A DNA stretch of 47,703 nucleotides, taken from positions 1 through 47,703 of the forward strand of contig DVDT01000066.1 in NCBI GenBank assembly GCA_015296085.1. Reading direction: 5' to 3'. This stretch comes from Trichormus sp. M33_DOE_039. GTDB lineage: Bacteria; Cyanobacteriota; Cyanobacteriia; Cyanobacteriales; Nostocaceae. Under the pieces are notes generated by a model. It made no database searches. It had not been told where the DNA came from and saw only the letters and a list, made by a program, of their open reading frames with translations. How positions within the stretch are numbered: position 1 is the stretch's first letter; every line of letters begins with the position of its first letter. The translations under genes and the position numbers were made by a program. Shown piece after piece: positions 25,603 through 34,427 of this stretch.

Positions 25603-27936
25603 TCAAGATACTCGATATAGTTCTTCCTTAAGAACCGACAAAGCTTGTAAGTAACCTTGCTTACCACCAAAAATCTTAATTATCTCTAACGGAGTGCCTA
25701 AATCGCTGATAGGTTTAACTTTCAACACATCCAGACTTTCAATATCTTCAATCCCCTCATCAGCATATTTATCCAACAAAGCATTTAAAACCGTTCTGGC
25801 TTGTTCGCCATACTTGCTAAAGTAGTTACGCTTGCGGACATTGTTCGCCCTTTCTTTGCGTGTTAGTGGCGGTTGGTCAAATACAACATGACAAATCAAA
25901 TCTAAAGGGTCAAAATCCTTACCAATCTCTTTTTCTAACCCTTCCAAAGGCACACCCAGTTCTTGTAACTCTTGGATAATAGCCTGCTTCTGCTCGCTAG
26001 AGTGCCATTTCTTCAAGAACGCATCTAACGAAGCATACTCCTGACTAACTGTTTTGCGAGTATAGTCCTTAATCGATTCTGTAATCAGCTTACCGTCCTT
26101 GCCGTGGTACTGCTCGCGAATAAATGCAACCGCCACCTCTTCATCTGCAATTACATACTTTTCTCGCTTCTGCTTGCGGGTAAGTTCACCATCATCTATG
26201 ACTTGTTCATCATCCCCATTATCAGGCGGATTAATTGAGTCATCCGGTTTGGGTTGATAAATTTGTACAGGTTCACCATCAAAATCAGGGTCAGCAAATA
26301 ACTGAGTTGCTTTTTTAAAATCGATAATGGTGAAGAACATTTTGCCATAGTCTTCATCAATGCGAGTTCCGCGACCAACAATTTGCTTAAATTTAGTCAT
26401 AGACAGGATGCGCTGATCTAAAACAATCAACTTGCAAGTTTTAGCATCAACACCAGTCGTTAGTAATTCAGAGGTAGTAACGATAGTGGGATATTTACTT
26501 TCCGGGTCGATGAAATTATCCAGTTCAGCCTTACCCTGAGCATCATCCCCAGTAATTCGCATAATGTAGCGGCTATTCTCCGCCACCAAATCAGCATTCT
26601 CATTCACCAACGCCACCCGCATCCGTTCTGCGTGGTCAGTTGTCTCACAAAAAATGATAGTTTTGGCAAAGCGATCGCTTGATTTGAGATAATCAGAAAT
26701 AATCCGTGCGACTAACTCGGTACGCTTCTCTAAAACCAGAGTTCTATCAAAATCTCGCTGATTAAATACTTGGTCGGGAATTTCTTTACCATATTTATCC
26801 CGTTGTCCTGGCTTGGGTTTCCATCCACTTAAGTCTTTATCAAAGTCAATGCGAATAACTTTGTAGGGAGCTAAAAAGCCATCTTCAATCCCTTGTTTGA
26901 GTGAATAGGTAAAAATTGAATCGCCAAAATAAAGACTATTAGAAACTTCTTCTGTTTCCCTTGGGGTAGCCGTCAAACCAATCTGCGTTGCACTACTAAA
27001 ATATTCCAAAATCTCTCGCCATGCCGAATCCTCATCCGCGCTTCCCCGATGGCACTCATCTATAATAATTAAGTCAAAAAAATCTGGTGAAAATTGGCGA
27101 TAAATATTTTTCGCCTCTTCATTTCCCGTTACCGCCTGATACAGCGAGAGATAAATTTCATAAGATTTATCTACCTGTCGCTGCTTAATTTTGGTCATTC
27201 TTGAGCCAAAGGGTTTAAAGTCATTGACTCTAGTTTGATCAACCAAAATATTGCGGTCAGCCAAAAACAGAATACGCTTTTTCGCCCCCGACTTCCACAA
27301 CCGCCAAATAATTTGAAAAGCCGTAAAAGTTTTACCTGTACCCGTCGCCATCACTAACAGAATGCGGTTTTGTCCCTTAGCGATCGCTTCAATTGTCCGA
27401 TTAATGGCAATCTGTTGATAATAGCGTGGCTGTTTTTTATCAGGGCTGGGATAGTAATCTTGAGAAACAATTGGCTGAATTTCCGAGTCAATTCCCTTCC
27501 AATCACAATATTTTTGCCAAAGTTCGTCCGGTGTCGGGAACTGATTGAGGGGGATTTCCCGTTCTCGCTGTCCTTGGGTAATGGTACAGTCACACATCAT
27601 AAAAGCGTCGCCATTCGAGCTAAAGATGAATGGTACATCAATTAATTCACCAGTAGCGATCGCTTGTTGCATTCCCGCGCTGACACTGTGATTATTATCC
27701 TTAGCCTCAATGACAGCCAGTGGTACACCAGGTTTGTGATACAGCACATAATCAGCGCGTTTCTGCTCACCCCGACTAGCAAGTTTACCCCTAACAATCA
27801 CCCTACCTTTTGTCAGCGTTACTTCCTCTCGAATCTGAGTGTTAATATTCCAGCCCCGATTAACTAAAGCAGGTGTAATGTACTTTGTACAGATATCACG
27901 TTCACTCAAAGATTTCTTGTCAATAGCTTCTGACAT
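25603..27936 (-). CDS. hsdR: Type I restriction enzyme endonuclease/translocase subunit
   Basis: The 777-residue HsdR cuts unmodified DNA after ATP-driven translocation. N-terminal nuclease: RADYVLY and VIEAKDN, the PD-(D/E)xK site, at about residues 61-80. Superfamily 2 helicase: Walker A MATGTGKT near 197, DECH near 293, motif III LTATPR, motif [12 protein letters not shown]. The C-terminal part binds HsdM. Length and order fit the EcoEI-like subtype. It is the first gene of the hsdR-hsdM-hsdS operon. The 280-bp upstream gap holds HIP1 sites and a 39-bp repeat at 28152-28190. No frameshift is seen, so the system looks complete. Confidence 0.95.
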   Translation of the reverse strand: MSEAIDKKSLSERDICTKYITPALVNRGWNINTQIREEVTLTKGRVIVRGKLASRGEQKRADYVLYHKPGVPLAVIEAKDNNHSVSAGMQQAIATGELIDVPFIFSSNGDAFMMCDCTITQGQREREIPLNQFPTPDELWQKYCDWKGIDSEIQPIVSQDYYPSPDKKQPRYYQQIAINRTIEAIAKGQNRILLVMATGTGKTFTAFQIIWRLWKSGAKKRILFLADRNILVDQTRVNDFKPFGSRMTKIKQRQVDKSYEIYLSLYQAVTGNEEAKNIYRQFSPDFFDLIIIDECHRGSADEDSAWREILEYFSSATQIGLTATPRETEEVSNSLYFGDSIFTYSLKQGIEDGFLAPYKVIRIDFDKDLSGWKPKPGQRDKYGKEIPDQVFNQRDFDRTLVLEKRTELVARIISDYLKSSDRFAKTIIFCETTDHAERMRVALVNENADLVAENSRYIMRITGDDAQGKAELDNFIDPESKYPTIVTTSELLTTGVDAKTCKLIVLDQRILSMTKFKQIVGRGTRIDEDYGKMFFTIIDFKKATQLFADPDFDGEPVQIYQPKPDDSINPPDNGDDEQVIDDGELTRKQKREKYVIADEEVAVAFIREQYHGKDGKLITESIKDYTRKTVSQEYASLDAFLKKWHSSEQKQAIIQELQELGVPLEGLEKEIGKDFDPLDLICHVVFDQPPLTRKERANNVRKRNYFSKYGEQARTVLNALLDKYADEGIEDIESLDVLKVKPISDLGTPLEIIKIFGGKQGYLQALSVLKEELYRVS

Positions 27937-28151
27937 AAAAGGGTCGATTTAGAGTTGAGGAGTATAGGCAGTGAAATTACATAGCCTACCGTAGAGAATG
28001 TTAGGTATGTAACTTGTATTATGCTATATCTCAACGTCTGGATGTCAAATTAGCTACTAATATTGTTGATGGATGCGTTGGTTTAGCTGGTTGCTGCCAC
28101 TGTATACTAATGGGCGATCGCCCAAATGCAATATTACTTTCGGCAAAGTCA

Positions 28152-28190
28152 AAATAAGCTGCAACTATTGTGAATAAAGCATTTCATATA
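28152..28190. repeat. 39-bp direct repeat, copy 1
   Basis: Begins AAATAAGCTG. It matches 31043-31081 at 33 of 39 positions with no gap. The other copy abuts the tRNA-Gly fragment. Between them lie a pRiA4b-like gene and toxin-antitoxin genes. Confidence 0.7.
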
Positions 28191-28215
28191 CCCTGTAAAT
28201 GAGAGTTGAAATTAG

Positions 28216-29493
28216 ATGATGAGACGACTTTTCTCCGTTCCCAATCATCTGCGAGAACAACTTCCCACCCTGACGGAAGATAACAAGCAAATCATACGAA
28301 AGCAAAACATTAGCCAAGATTCCCCAGGAAAAATTCTGCGGGACTTTCAAACCGTCCTAGAATTTCTCCAAGCAGACGGCGTTGAAGTCAGCAGCACGTA
28401 TCACCAATTCTCTCTCAAATACCTCCAGCAACTTAATTCTCGCTTGAGTTACCCCATTCAAACTAACCTCAAGCGTCCTCAACAAAAATCCTACCCCTAT
28501 ATTCACGGACTATATTTTGTCCTTCGCGCATCTGGACTGTCTCAAGTTATCACCCAAGACAAAAAAACCAAATTAATATTAAACGAACAACGCCTCAAAA
28601 TTTGGCAAGGCTTCAACCCAACTGAACAATATTTCACACTCTTAGAATCCTGGCTAATTTGGGGAGAAGGCGAACTCTTAGGCGAATCTAGAGACATATA
28701 TAGACCATTATTTCGCTGCTGCCAATTTTGGCGAGAAATTCCAGATGAAAGTTTAACCGTTAACAGTTACCAAGAACAAGATAAATTAGTCTATTATCCA
28801 GGCTTCCACAATCTTAGCCTGTTGCATTTATTTGGTTTTCTTGACCTCATTCCAGGAGAACCAGAACCCGCTAAAGGATGGCGTATCACTACTGTAAAAC
28901 GCTGTCCCTGGGGAGATGCCATGATAGGTTTGCTCTCTGAAATTTATGATGAAATTGAACGACACCCAGAAGATGAAGAAATATCTCTAGATTTCCGCAT
29001 CGCTTTTGAAAAACTCAAACCATATCTCCAACAATACTTTCCTGAATGGAAACAAACCTTAGTCATCGCCAACGGAGAGTTTAAACAGGCAATTTATACT
29101 TTTAAAGTTAAGCTGTTAGATGCTTGGCGACGCATCGCCATTCCTACCAACCTCAATTTTGATCAAGTAGCCGCCGCAGTTGTTGAAGCATTTGATTTTG
29201 ACTTTGAACATCTCTACCGATTCATTTACAAAGACCATATAGGACGAATTTTTGAATTTACTCATCCCTTTGTTGATATTCCCCCAAATACTGGTGATTT
29301 TCTCTTAGGTGAATTACCGCTTGAGTTGGGAAATCATCTGCAATTTACCTTTGATTTACTGGATGAGTGGGAGTTTGATTTGCAGCTAGAAAAGATTGAG
29401 CCTGCCAATGCCAAAATGAAAAATCCCAAGATTCTTGAATATCATGGCGAACCACCAGCACAGTATGGTGAAGAGGGAGAAGACGAGGAATAG
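28216..29493 (+). CDS. Plasmid pRiA4b ORF-3-like protein
   Basis: The 425-residue product has the pRiA4b ORF-3-like domain in its C-terminal 130 residues. It shows IYTFKVKLLDAWRRIAIPTN, then a helix with FDFDFEHLYRF and LGNHLQFTFDLLDEWEFDLQ, ending in an acidic tail (GEEGEDEE). The N-terminal 280 residues (FQTVLEFLQADGVEVSSTYH...) match the companion domain often found with it. The family is common on plasmids and islands; its biochemical function is not established. The start at 28216 has two ATGs in a row. It is divergent from hsdR and flanked by the repeats at 28152 and 31043, consistent with a transferred cassette. Confidence 0.85.
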   Translation: MMRRLFSVPNHLREQLPTLTEDNKQIIRKQNISQDSPGKILRDFQTVLEFLQADGVEVSSTYHQFSLKYLQQLNSRLSYPIQTNLKRPQQKSYPYIHGLYFVLRASGLSQVITQDKKTKLILNEQRLKIWQGFNPTEQYFTLLESWLIWGEGELLGESRDIYRPLFRCCQFWREIPDESLTVNSYQEQDKLVYYPGFHNLSLLHLFGFLDLIPGEPEPAKGWRITTVKRCPWGDAMIGLLSEIYDEIERHPEDEEISLDFRIAFEKLKPYLQQYFPEWKQTLVIANGEFKQAIYTFKVKLLDAWRRIAIPTNLNFDQVAAAVVEAFDFDFEHLYRFIYKDHIGRIFEFTHPFVDIPPNTGDFLLGELPLELGNHLQFTFDLLDEWEFDLQLEKIEPANAKMKNPKILEYHGEPPAQYGEEGEDEE

Positions 29494-29638
29494 CTTGACT
29501 GTGGTGATGGTCTATCCTTCCACTTCTGTCACTGATTGAGTAATATTCAACTTTTAGCAATTTTTATCTTTGCACTACCAAATTACATCAACAGGATACT
29601 GTGTGATTTTATTATCTACTGGGTATCAAGTAATGCTC

Positions 29639-29890
29639 TCATGCTTCTGCATCTGTTGGGTTGATAAAAGCATTTAGCACCTCATCGGGGAGGGGAGCAT
29701 CAAAGTCTGGGGAAATTGTTACCTGGCCACGGTCTAAACCTGGAATTCGAGGTAATTTCTGTTCAGCAATTGGGACTATACGTGCGATAGGAGTGCCTGC
29801 TTGAGAAATAATCACTTCTTCTCCTTCTAGCACTCGACGGAGTAGTTCCGCAAATTCAGCTTGACCTTCTGGAATTTCTAGGCTGTACAT
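29639..29890 (-). CDS. Orphan Phd/YefM-type antitoxin
   Basis: The 83-residue protein has the Phd/YefM N-terminal DNA-binding pattern. It begins MYSLEIPEGQAEFAELLRRV and continues GEEVIISQAGTPIARIVPI. A variable C-terminal tail ends in the toxin-binding type segment PLPDEVLNAFINP. Family members repress their own promoter and neutralise a PIN or Doc toxin. The usual toxin gene directly downstream is absent: the next 145 bp hold no ORF before the end of the 28216-29493 gene. It is therefore an orphan or the remnant of a pair. A 16-bp palindrome at 29906-29921 lies just upstream and is a likely operator. Confidence 0.8.
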   Translation of the reverse strand: MYSLEIPEGQAEFAELLRRVLEGEEVIISQAGTPIARIVPIAEQKLPRIPGLDRGQVTISPDFDAPLPDEVLNAFINPTDAEA

Positions 29891-29905
29891 ATATAGTTAA
29901 TGTCA

Positions 29906-29921
29906 AGGATATTAATATCCT
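29906..29921. promoter_or_regulatory. Palindrome, candidate operator of the Phd-type gene
   Basis: AGGATATTAATATCCT is a perfect 16-bp palindrome centred about 24 bp upstream of the antitoxin start. That matches the placement of Phd/YefM autoregulatory sites. Confidence 0.6.
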
Positions 29922-30089
29922 GGCATAGAGTTGTCATGGCGATCGCACATTAGAAAAGTGTCAGAATTGGTCATGCGATGGCGTAACCGCCCAGCGTAGC
30001 TGATCGCTCTTATCAAATAAGAGTAAGGGAAAAAGTGGGCGATCGCCTAATCACATATTTTGAAGCTAGGTTTTTTTGCTGAGTCATCA

Positions 30090-30479
30090 CTAAGGCTGCT
30101 TGACTTCACAGGTAGTTAGCCCCTTAGCCCTTTTCACAAATTTATCGTCAAAAGTGTAAAATTCTGCATGATTTTGACTTTGGGCTAGATGAAAAGCGTC
30201 AGCAAAATCTAAGCCTAATTCATGCCATTGCAACGCCTGAAACACTACGCTAGCATTACTCAGATGGACATTTGGCAACCCGAACAGCTTTCTTAACGCT
30301 GTACAGATTTCAACAGGTTTAAACTTATAAGCAAACCTTAGTACCCACTCAGTTTCTAGAATTACGGTATCTGGTATAAAAACATTTTGGTTTTGAAAAA
30401 TTTCTAGACTCTTTTGGTACTGTAATTCATCATCTTGAGTCAATAGACGCACAATGATATTAGTATCAACTGCCACCAT
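30090..30479 (-). CDS. vapC: PIN-domain toxin (VapC-like)
   Basis: The 129-residue PIN-domain RNase toxin has the conserved acidic residues: Asp in VAVDTNIIVRLL, Glu in ILETEWVLRFAY, Asp in GLDFADAFHLAQS and a final Asp in FYTFDDKFVKRAK. VapC-type toxins cut specific RNAs when freed from their antitoxin. The gene overlaps the upstream AbrB-type antitoxin gene by 14 bp, the normal arrangement. All motif residues are present, so it is presumably active. Confidence 0.92.
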   Translation of the reverse strand: MVAVDTNIIVRLLTQDDELQYQKSLEIFQNQNVFIPDTVILETEWVLRFAYKFKPVEICTALRKLFGLPNVHLSNASVVFQALQWHELGLDFADAFHLAQSQNHAEFYTFDDKFVKRAKGLTTCEVKQP

Positions 30480-30729
30480 GCCATGATTCCTCTATACCTT
30501 GACGGATGGCATCATTCATATCTTCTAGAGATTTGGGTGCGCCTTGATATTTTAAACAGCCTGCAACATCATTTAATGTAGTTTCTGCAAAGGGTTTCTT
30601 GGGCTTGAGAAGAATCCCATCACCCATATTAATTGCTATTAATTCCTGTCCGATTTCCCAGCCAGAGGCTTTTAGTAATTCTTCAGGAAGAATCACTTGT
30701 CCTTCATTTGATATTTTGGTTATTTCCAT
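30466..30729 (-). CDS. vapB: AbrB-type antitoxin (partner of the PIN toxin)
   Basis: The 87-residue protein has a swapped-hairpin AbrB/SpoVT DNA-binding N-terminus (MEITKISNEGQVILPEELLK, then GWEIGQELIAINMGDGILLK). Its C-terminal tail (LEDMNDAIRQGIEESWHGG) should wrap the PIN toxin. It starts upstream of, and overlaps, the toxin gene by 14 bp. The short inverted pair TTTCC / GGAAA at 30723-30741 spans the start codon and could be its own binding site. Confidence 0.9.
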   Translation of the reverse strand: MEITKISNEGQVILPEELLKASGWEIGQELIAINMGDGILLKPKKPFAETTLNDVAGCLKYQGAPKSLEDMNDAIRQGIEESWHGGS

Positions 30730-31042
30730 ATATTACGGAAATTTGATGATTATAAATTGGCAATTTGTTTACTCTTATTTTTACATTTTTCATTCCTCAA
30801 CTGCGCCAAGTGCTTTGATGGTAGCGATTTCAGATGAGGTTAAACCCTTAACCCTTTAATATTCATACGGGCGATCGCTTTTACTATTCCAGTGTCAAGA
30901 ATGTGTGGCGATCGCCCAAGCACACCTTAAAAACAGCTCATATTTAACTACATTTGTCAATACTGTAACTATAATTAGAGGTGATAAGTCAGGAAATTTT
31001 GATATTGTCCTTTTGGGTGTAAATTGGGTGTAGAAATTGTAC
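30730..31042. other. Intergenic stretch, no gene seen
   Basis: AT-rich, with two HIP1 sites near 30870 and 30909. No credible ORF. It leads into the repeat and tRNA fragment at 31043-31124. Confidence 0.5.
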
Positions 31043-31081
31043 AAATAAGCTGAAAATATTGGAAATAAAGGATTTTATATA
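31043..31081. repeat. 39-bp direct repeat, copy 2
   Basis: Matches 28152-28190 at 33 of 39 positions. It ends within the 5' arm of the truncated tRNA-Gly anticodon stem. Confidence 0.7.
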
Positions 31082-31124
31082 GCCTTCCAAGCTATTAATG
31101 CGGGTTCGATTCCCGCCGCCCGCT
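31079..31124 (+). pseudogene. tRNA-Gly(TCC) 3' fragment, probable island attachment site
   Basis: The anticodon arm is complete: stem ATAGC/GCTAT with loop CTTCCAA, anticodon TCC at 31086-31088. It is followed by a perfect T-arm (GCGGG-TTCGATT-CCCGC) and the 3' acceptor strand CGCCCGC plus T. The D-arm and 5' acceptor strand are absent; the bases upstream do not contain GCGGGCG. A tRNA cut at the anticodon arm with an intact 3' end is the typical remnant (attL/attR) left by an element that integrates into a tRNA gene. No intact tRNA-Gly is in the window. Confidence 0.88.
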
Positions 31125-31133
31125 TAAGAACTA

Positions 31134-31172
31134 AAACCCTTGTGCAGTAAGCTTTACAAGGGTTTATTTTAT
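31134..31172 (+). terminator. Terminator behind the tRNA-Gly fragment
   Basis: AAACCCTTGT (31134-31143) and ACAAGGGTTT (31156-31165) pair over 10 bp and are followed by ATTTTATT. It probably served the original tRNA-Gly gene. Confidence 0.8.
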
Positions 31173-31215
31173 TGCTTGAATAGCAAGTAAATAGTATTTA
31201 TGTACTAAAAACAGA

Positions 31216-32409
31216 TTAAAGGGTAGACTTAGCAATTACCCCCAACTGCAATCCTGGCGGATAATTACCCTCTTGCTTGATGCGCTTAATTTCACCATCA
31301 TTAATTTGCAAGCCTAACTTTTGTACTAAAGTCTGGACAATATCTCCTCGGTCAATTATTCCTCCCACAGCACCCGCAGGTGTTAGGACAGTTACACGCG
31401 CTAAGTTTTCGGTTTCTAGCTTGTTGATTACTTCAGCTATAGAAGTTGACTCAGCAACCGTGGGTATTTTTGTCAGAGGATGGACAATACTCTGTAGAGT
31501 TTGGGTTTCCCATTCACTTCTTTCTACTAAGCGCAAATCTTCAATGGCGACCATTCCCCGGTAACGTCCATCGGAAGCAGCAAAATAAACTTCTGGTGCA
31601 GTGATTTCCAATAAATACGCGTCAGCAAAAGAACGTAAAGTCTGGTCAGCATCGATCACACGAAAATCACGAGTCATCGCATCGGCGGCTGTCACCTTTA
31701 GCAAGGTTTCTTGTAATGTGGTCATCCGGTCGTAGGTATTGGCGTTACGCACAGCAAACCAACCTAACAACGCAATCCACAAACCAGTGACTAACTCTCT
31801 AGTAAAAAAATCTACCGCAAAACCCAAGGCGATCGCAGCATAACCTAAAATCTGTCCCGCTCTTGCTGCCCAATGTACAGCTTGAAAGCGATTACCTGTG
31901 ATTTGCCATAGTGCAGCTTTTAATACTTGGCCACCATCTAAAGGTAAACCAGGAATCAAGTTAAACAAGGCGACGACTAAGTTAATTCTCGCCAAATCAC
32001 CCACCATCATACTGATTGGGCTAGTGTCGGGGACAATATTACCCCCTAATCGCAGGAGTAAAAACAACCCAATACTTACCAAAGGCCCTGCAATAGCTAC
32101 CTGAAAGGCTTTTCCCGGCGTTTTCGATTCTTCTTCAATCGCTGCAATCCCACCAAACATAAATAGGGTTATAGAATTAACTTTAATGCCTTGCGATAGT
32201 GCCGCTAAACTATGACCCAATTCGTGTAGTAATACCGAAGCAAACAGCAGCAGCGCCATAATTATTCCTGCACTCCAGGCTGTCACAGTTCCCAATTCCT
32301 GGTAAGCTACACCAAAATTCAAAGTTGCCAAACCCAGAATGACAAACCACAAGGGGTCTAAAAATAGGGGAATGCCAAATAAAGACCCGATTTTCCAATT
32401 TGTTTGCAT
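31216..32409 (-). CDS. Site-2-type M50 metalloprotease with CBS domains
   Basis: The 397-residue membrane protease has the zinc motif HELGH (His62, Glu63, His66) in a membrane segment and the second motif LPLDGGQ near 160. About six hydrophobic helices lie before residue 220. Two CBS domains follow (AADAMTRDFRVIDADQTLRS and SIVHPLTKIPTVAESTSIAE), which usually bind adenine nucleotides and gate activity. Family members cut membrane-anchored regulators inside the bilayer. It is the first core gene right of the tRNA-Gly fragment. A 430-bp gap separates it from psaK. Confidence 0.93.
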   Translation of the reverse strand: MQTNWKIGSLFGIPLFLDPLWFVILGLATLNFGVAYQELGTVTAWSAGIIMALLLFASVLLHELGHSLAALSQGIKVNSITLFMFGGIAAIEEESKTPGKAFQVAIAGPLVSIGLFLLLRLGGNIVPDTSPISMMVGDLARINLVVALFNLIPGLPLDGGQVLKAALWQITGNRFQAVHWAARAGQILGYAAIALGFAVDFFTRELVTGLWIALLGWFAVRNANTYDRMTTLQETLLKVTAADAMTRDFRVIDADQTLRSFADAYLLEITAPEVYFAASDGRYRGMVAIEDLRLVERSEWETQTLQSIVHPLTKIPTVAESTSIAEVINKLETENLARVTVLTPAGAVGGIIDRGDIVQTLVQKLGLQINDGEIKRIKQEGNYPPGLQLGVIAKSTL

Positions 32410-32792
32410 GAGATTATCCTGAAACTAGATATTTTCAGCAGACATACCGTTGATGGTATGAACCTTTTTACATATAAATTTGTTATTTTTGCCTGGGAGA
32501 TACGACAAAAGCAGTCATCGCTACTTGATCCGCCCTAAATTCTAGAATAGACAATTGGGACAACTTAAGAGTTTAAAAAATAGAAAAATACAAATTTCGC
32601 GTGTAAGAGTGACTGGAGAATAGGATGAAATATTTTTATCCTTAGCTGCGGAATTTCCCTGTTTACAGCTAACTTTCAATTACTGCTATTTCTTTTTAGT
32701 TATATTTTTTACTATCATTTTATTGGCTCGAAATAAAATTTGAATACTTATCAATTTTCACTCTTAACAAAATCATCAAAAAACTAAGATAA
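32410..32792. other. Intergenic stretch, no gene seen
   Basis: AT-rich and non-coding. Presumably holds the promoter of the M50 protease gene at its left end. Confidence 0.5.
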
Positions 32793-32824
32793 GAAAAAGG
32801 GAAATAAGAAATTTTTTATCTCCC
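32793..32824 (-). terminator. Terminator of the downstream psaK gene
   Basis: GGGAAATAA (32799-32807) and TTATCTCCC (32816-32824) pair with one G-U in RNA. On the - strand a T-run follows. It lies 16 bp after the psaK stop. Confidence 0.75.
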
Positions 32825-32839
32825 CTTTAATCGAAAAGT

Positions 32840-33118
32840 TTAAAGGATACCCAGATTTGTCAACCCCAAAACGGCAGCAACACCAATAATATGACCGAAG
32901 CTCATAGCTGCTAAAAATGTCGCCACACTAGGATTATTAAATAAAGAAGGGAAAGGTAAAGGCATTTTGGGGCCTACATGGGGATACCAAACTGACCAAC
33001 CAGCAATTAAAAGGACTAATAAACAACTGCCAATAATAATCGGTGTTCCTGCCCAATTCCAGCTTGTACCAGTGTTAGGGACAGTGACTTGAACTGCTAA
33101 CAGTGTTAATGGAAACAT
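32840..33118 (-). CDS. psaK: Photosystem I subunit PsaK (second copy)
   Basis: The 92-residue thylakoid protein has two transmembrane helices ([15 protein letters not shown] and the C-terminal [20 protein letters not shown]). The conserved loop has [15 protein letters not shown], and it ends in the PsaK signature GHIIG..LGLTNLG. PsaK sits at the edge of the photosystem I trimer and helps energy transfer from antennae. AGGAGA lies before the ATG. It is 250 bp downstream of another psaK gene. The sequence differs from that copy throughout the N-terminus ([10 protein letters not shown]), so it is not a recent duplicate. Confidence 0.93.
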   Translation of the reverse strand: MFPLTLLAVQVTVPNTGTSWNWAGTPIIIGSCLLVLLIAGWSVWYPHVGPKMPLPFPSLFNNPSVATFLAAMSFGHIIGVAAVLGLTNLGIL

Positions 33119-33207
33119 AGTTCTTTCTCCTGCATGAGTACAATTTCTTGAAGCTATGAGTTAATAGCCCAGTCAATACTCCACTAACAGAAGTTGTATA
33201 ATCCTCT

Positions 33208-33239
33208 CTCAAGAGAAAGGTTTCGCCATCTCTCTTGAG
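33208..33239 (-). promoter_or_regulatory. Hairpin between the two psaK genes
   Basis: CTCAAGAGA (33208-33216) and TCTCTTGAG (33231-33239) are perfect 9-bp arms in the leader of the second psaK. There is no T-run, so a regulatory or processing hairpin is likelier than a terminator. Confidence 0.45.
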
Positions 33240-33369
33240 TCGAGTCGGTAACGTCAAAATGAGCCGCACTCATGTATCAAGTCTCATGGCTGGAGAAAGA
33301 ACGGAAATTAGTCTTGAGAGTTTTGAAGTCAGTAATACATCAGATATGACGTATGACTAATGTTCCAAA

Positions 33370-33624
33370 CTATAGACGACCAATATTAGTCAATCCTAAG
33401 ACAATACCAATACCGATCACATGACCAAGAGCCATTGCACCAGCAAACGCGGGGATACTTAGGGGTAGTCCAGGTAGTTTGGGGCCGACTAGAGGTTTTT
33501 CAATTCTGAGAGTTAGCAAAAGAGCTACTACACTGCTGGCACTGATGATAATAGCTACAGTTGGACTCCATTCGGGTGTGACTGGTACGGTTGCAGCAGC
33601 AGCCAATAGATTTGGTGTAATCAA
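33370..33624 (-). CDS. psaK: Photosystem I subunit PsaK (first copy)
   Basis: The 84-residue PsaK has two transmembrane helices (VAIIISASSVVALLL and the C-terminal FAGAMALGHVIGIGIVLGLTNIG) with the loop KPLVGPKLPGLPLSIP. The start codon is TTG at 33624, preceded by AGGAG with eight bases spacing; no ATG in frame fits the family's N-terminus. It is first of the psaK pair on the - strand and divergent from trpF. Two different psaK genes are usual in cyanobacteria and can differ in expression with light. Confidence 0.93.
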   Translation of the reverse strand: MITPNLLAAAATVPVTPEWSPTVAIIISASSVVALLLTLRIEKPLVGPKLPGLPLSIPAFAGAMALGHVIGIGIVLGLTNIGRL

Positions 33625-33736
33625 GCTTTTGTCTCCTAAATATAAAGGTCAAATTTAATGTAGACCTAGAAAATTATAGAGTTAGTTAGGACATCACCGA
33701 AATTCGGTTTTTCAGTTTGCTGTATTTAAATTTTCT

Positions 33737-34369
33737 ATGCGTGTAAAAATTTGCGGTATTACTCAACCACAACAGTCAGTAGCGATCGCCTCTTTAGGTG
33801 CAACTGCACTAGGATTTATTTGTGTACCTACTTCGCCTCGTTATGTCACTATCCCGCAAATTCAAGCTGCGGTGGCAGATTTACCGGAAAATATTGACAA
33901 AATTGGCGTTTTCGCAAACGCCAGTATTGCCGAAATTACTCAGATTGTTTTTAGTTCTAAGTTGACTGGTGTACAGTTACATGGAGACGAAACGCCCGAA
34001 TTTTGCTCCCAACTGCGTCAGGCTTTACCCCAAGTAGAAATTATTAGAGCAATCAGAATCCGCAATTTTGAGCATTTAGAGCAAGCAATTATTTACACAG
34101 AATACATAGATACTTTATTACTTGATGCCTATCACCCTCAGCAATTAGGTGGTACAGGTCAAACTTTAGATTGGCAGATGTTACAAAAATTTCGCCCTAG
34201 TTGTCCTTGGCTACTAGCAGGTGGACTCACTCCAGATAATATTCTAGAAGCCTTGAGTCAGGTTAATCCTGATGGCATTGACTTATCTAGCGGTGTAGAA
34301 ATTAAGCCTGGAGATAAAGATTTAGAGAAAGTAGCGTTACTGTTTCAGAGGTTAGGGACTGGGAACTAG
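33737..34369 (+). CDS. trpF: Phosphoribosylanthranilate isomerase
   Basis: The 210-residue TIM-barrel enzyme isomerises phosphoribosylanthranilate, a step in tryptophan synthesis. Catalytic Cys is in MRVKICGIT and Asp in TLLLDAYHP. Phosphate-binding strands are [11 protein letters not shown] and GIDLSSGVE. Length is normal. It is alone on the + strand, divergent from psaK and convergent with folE, so it is not in a trp operon; scattered trp genes are usual in cyanobacteria. Confidence 0.95.
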   Translation: MRVKICGITQPQQSVAIASLGATALGFICVPTSPRYVTIPQIQAAVADLPENIDKIGVFANASIAEITQIVFSSKLTGVQLHGDETPEFCSQLRQALPQVEIIRAIRIRNFEHLEQAIIYTEYIDTLLLDAYHPQQLGGTGQTLDWQMLQKFRPSCPWLLAGGLTPDNILEALSQVNPDGIDLSSGVEIKPGDKDLEKVALLFQRLGTGN

Positions 34370-34427
34370 GAAAGCAAGGGGAACAGGGTAAGGACAATCC
34401 AATGCCCCATCCCCAATGCCCCATTCC
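34370..34427. repeat. Short G/C-rich heptamer tract between trpF and folE
   Basis: GGGACTGGGAACTAGG just inside and after the trpF end, then CCCCATCCCCAATGCCCCA before the folE end. The two tracts could pair as a weak hairpin between the convergent genes. Confidence 0.55.
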
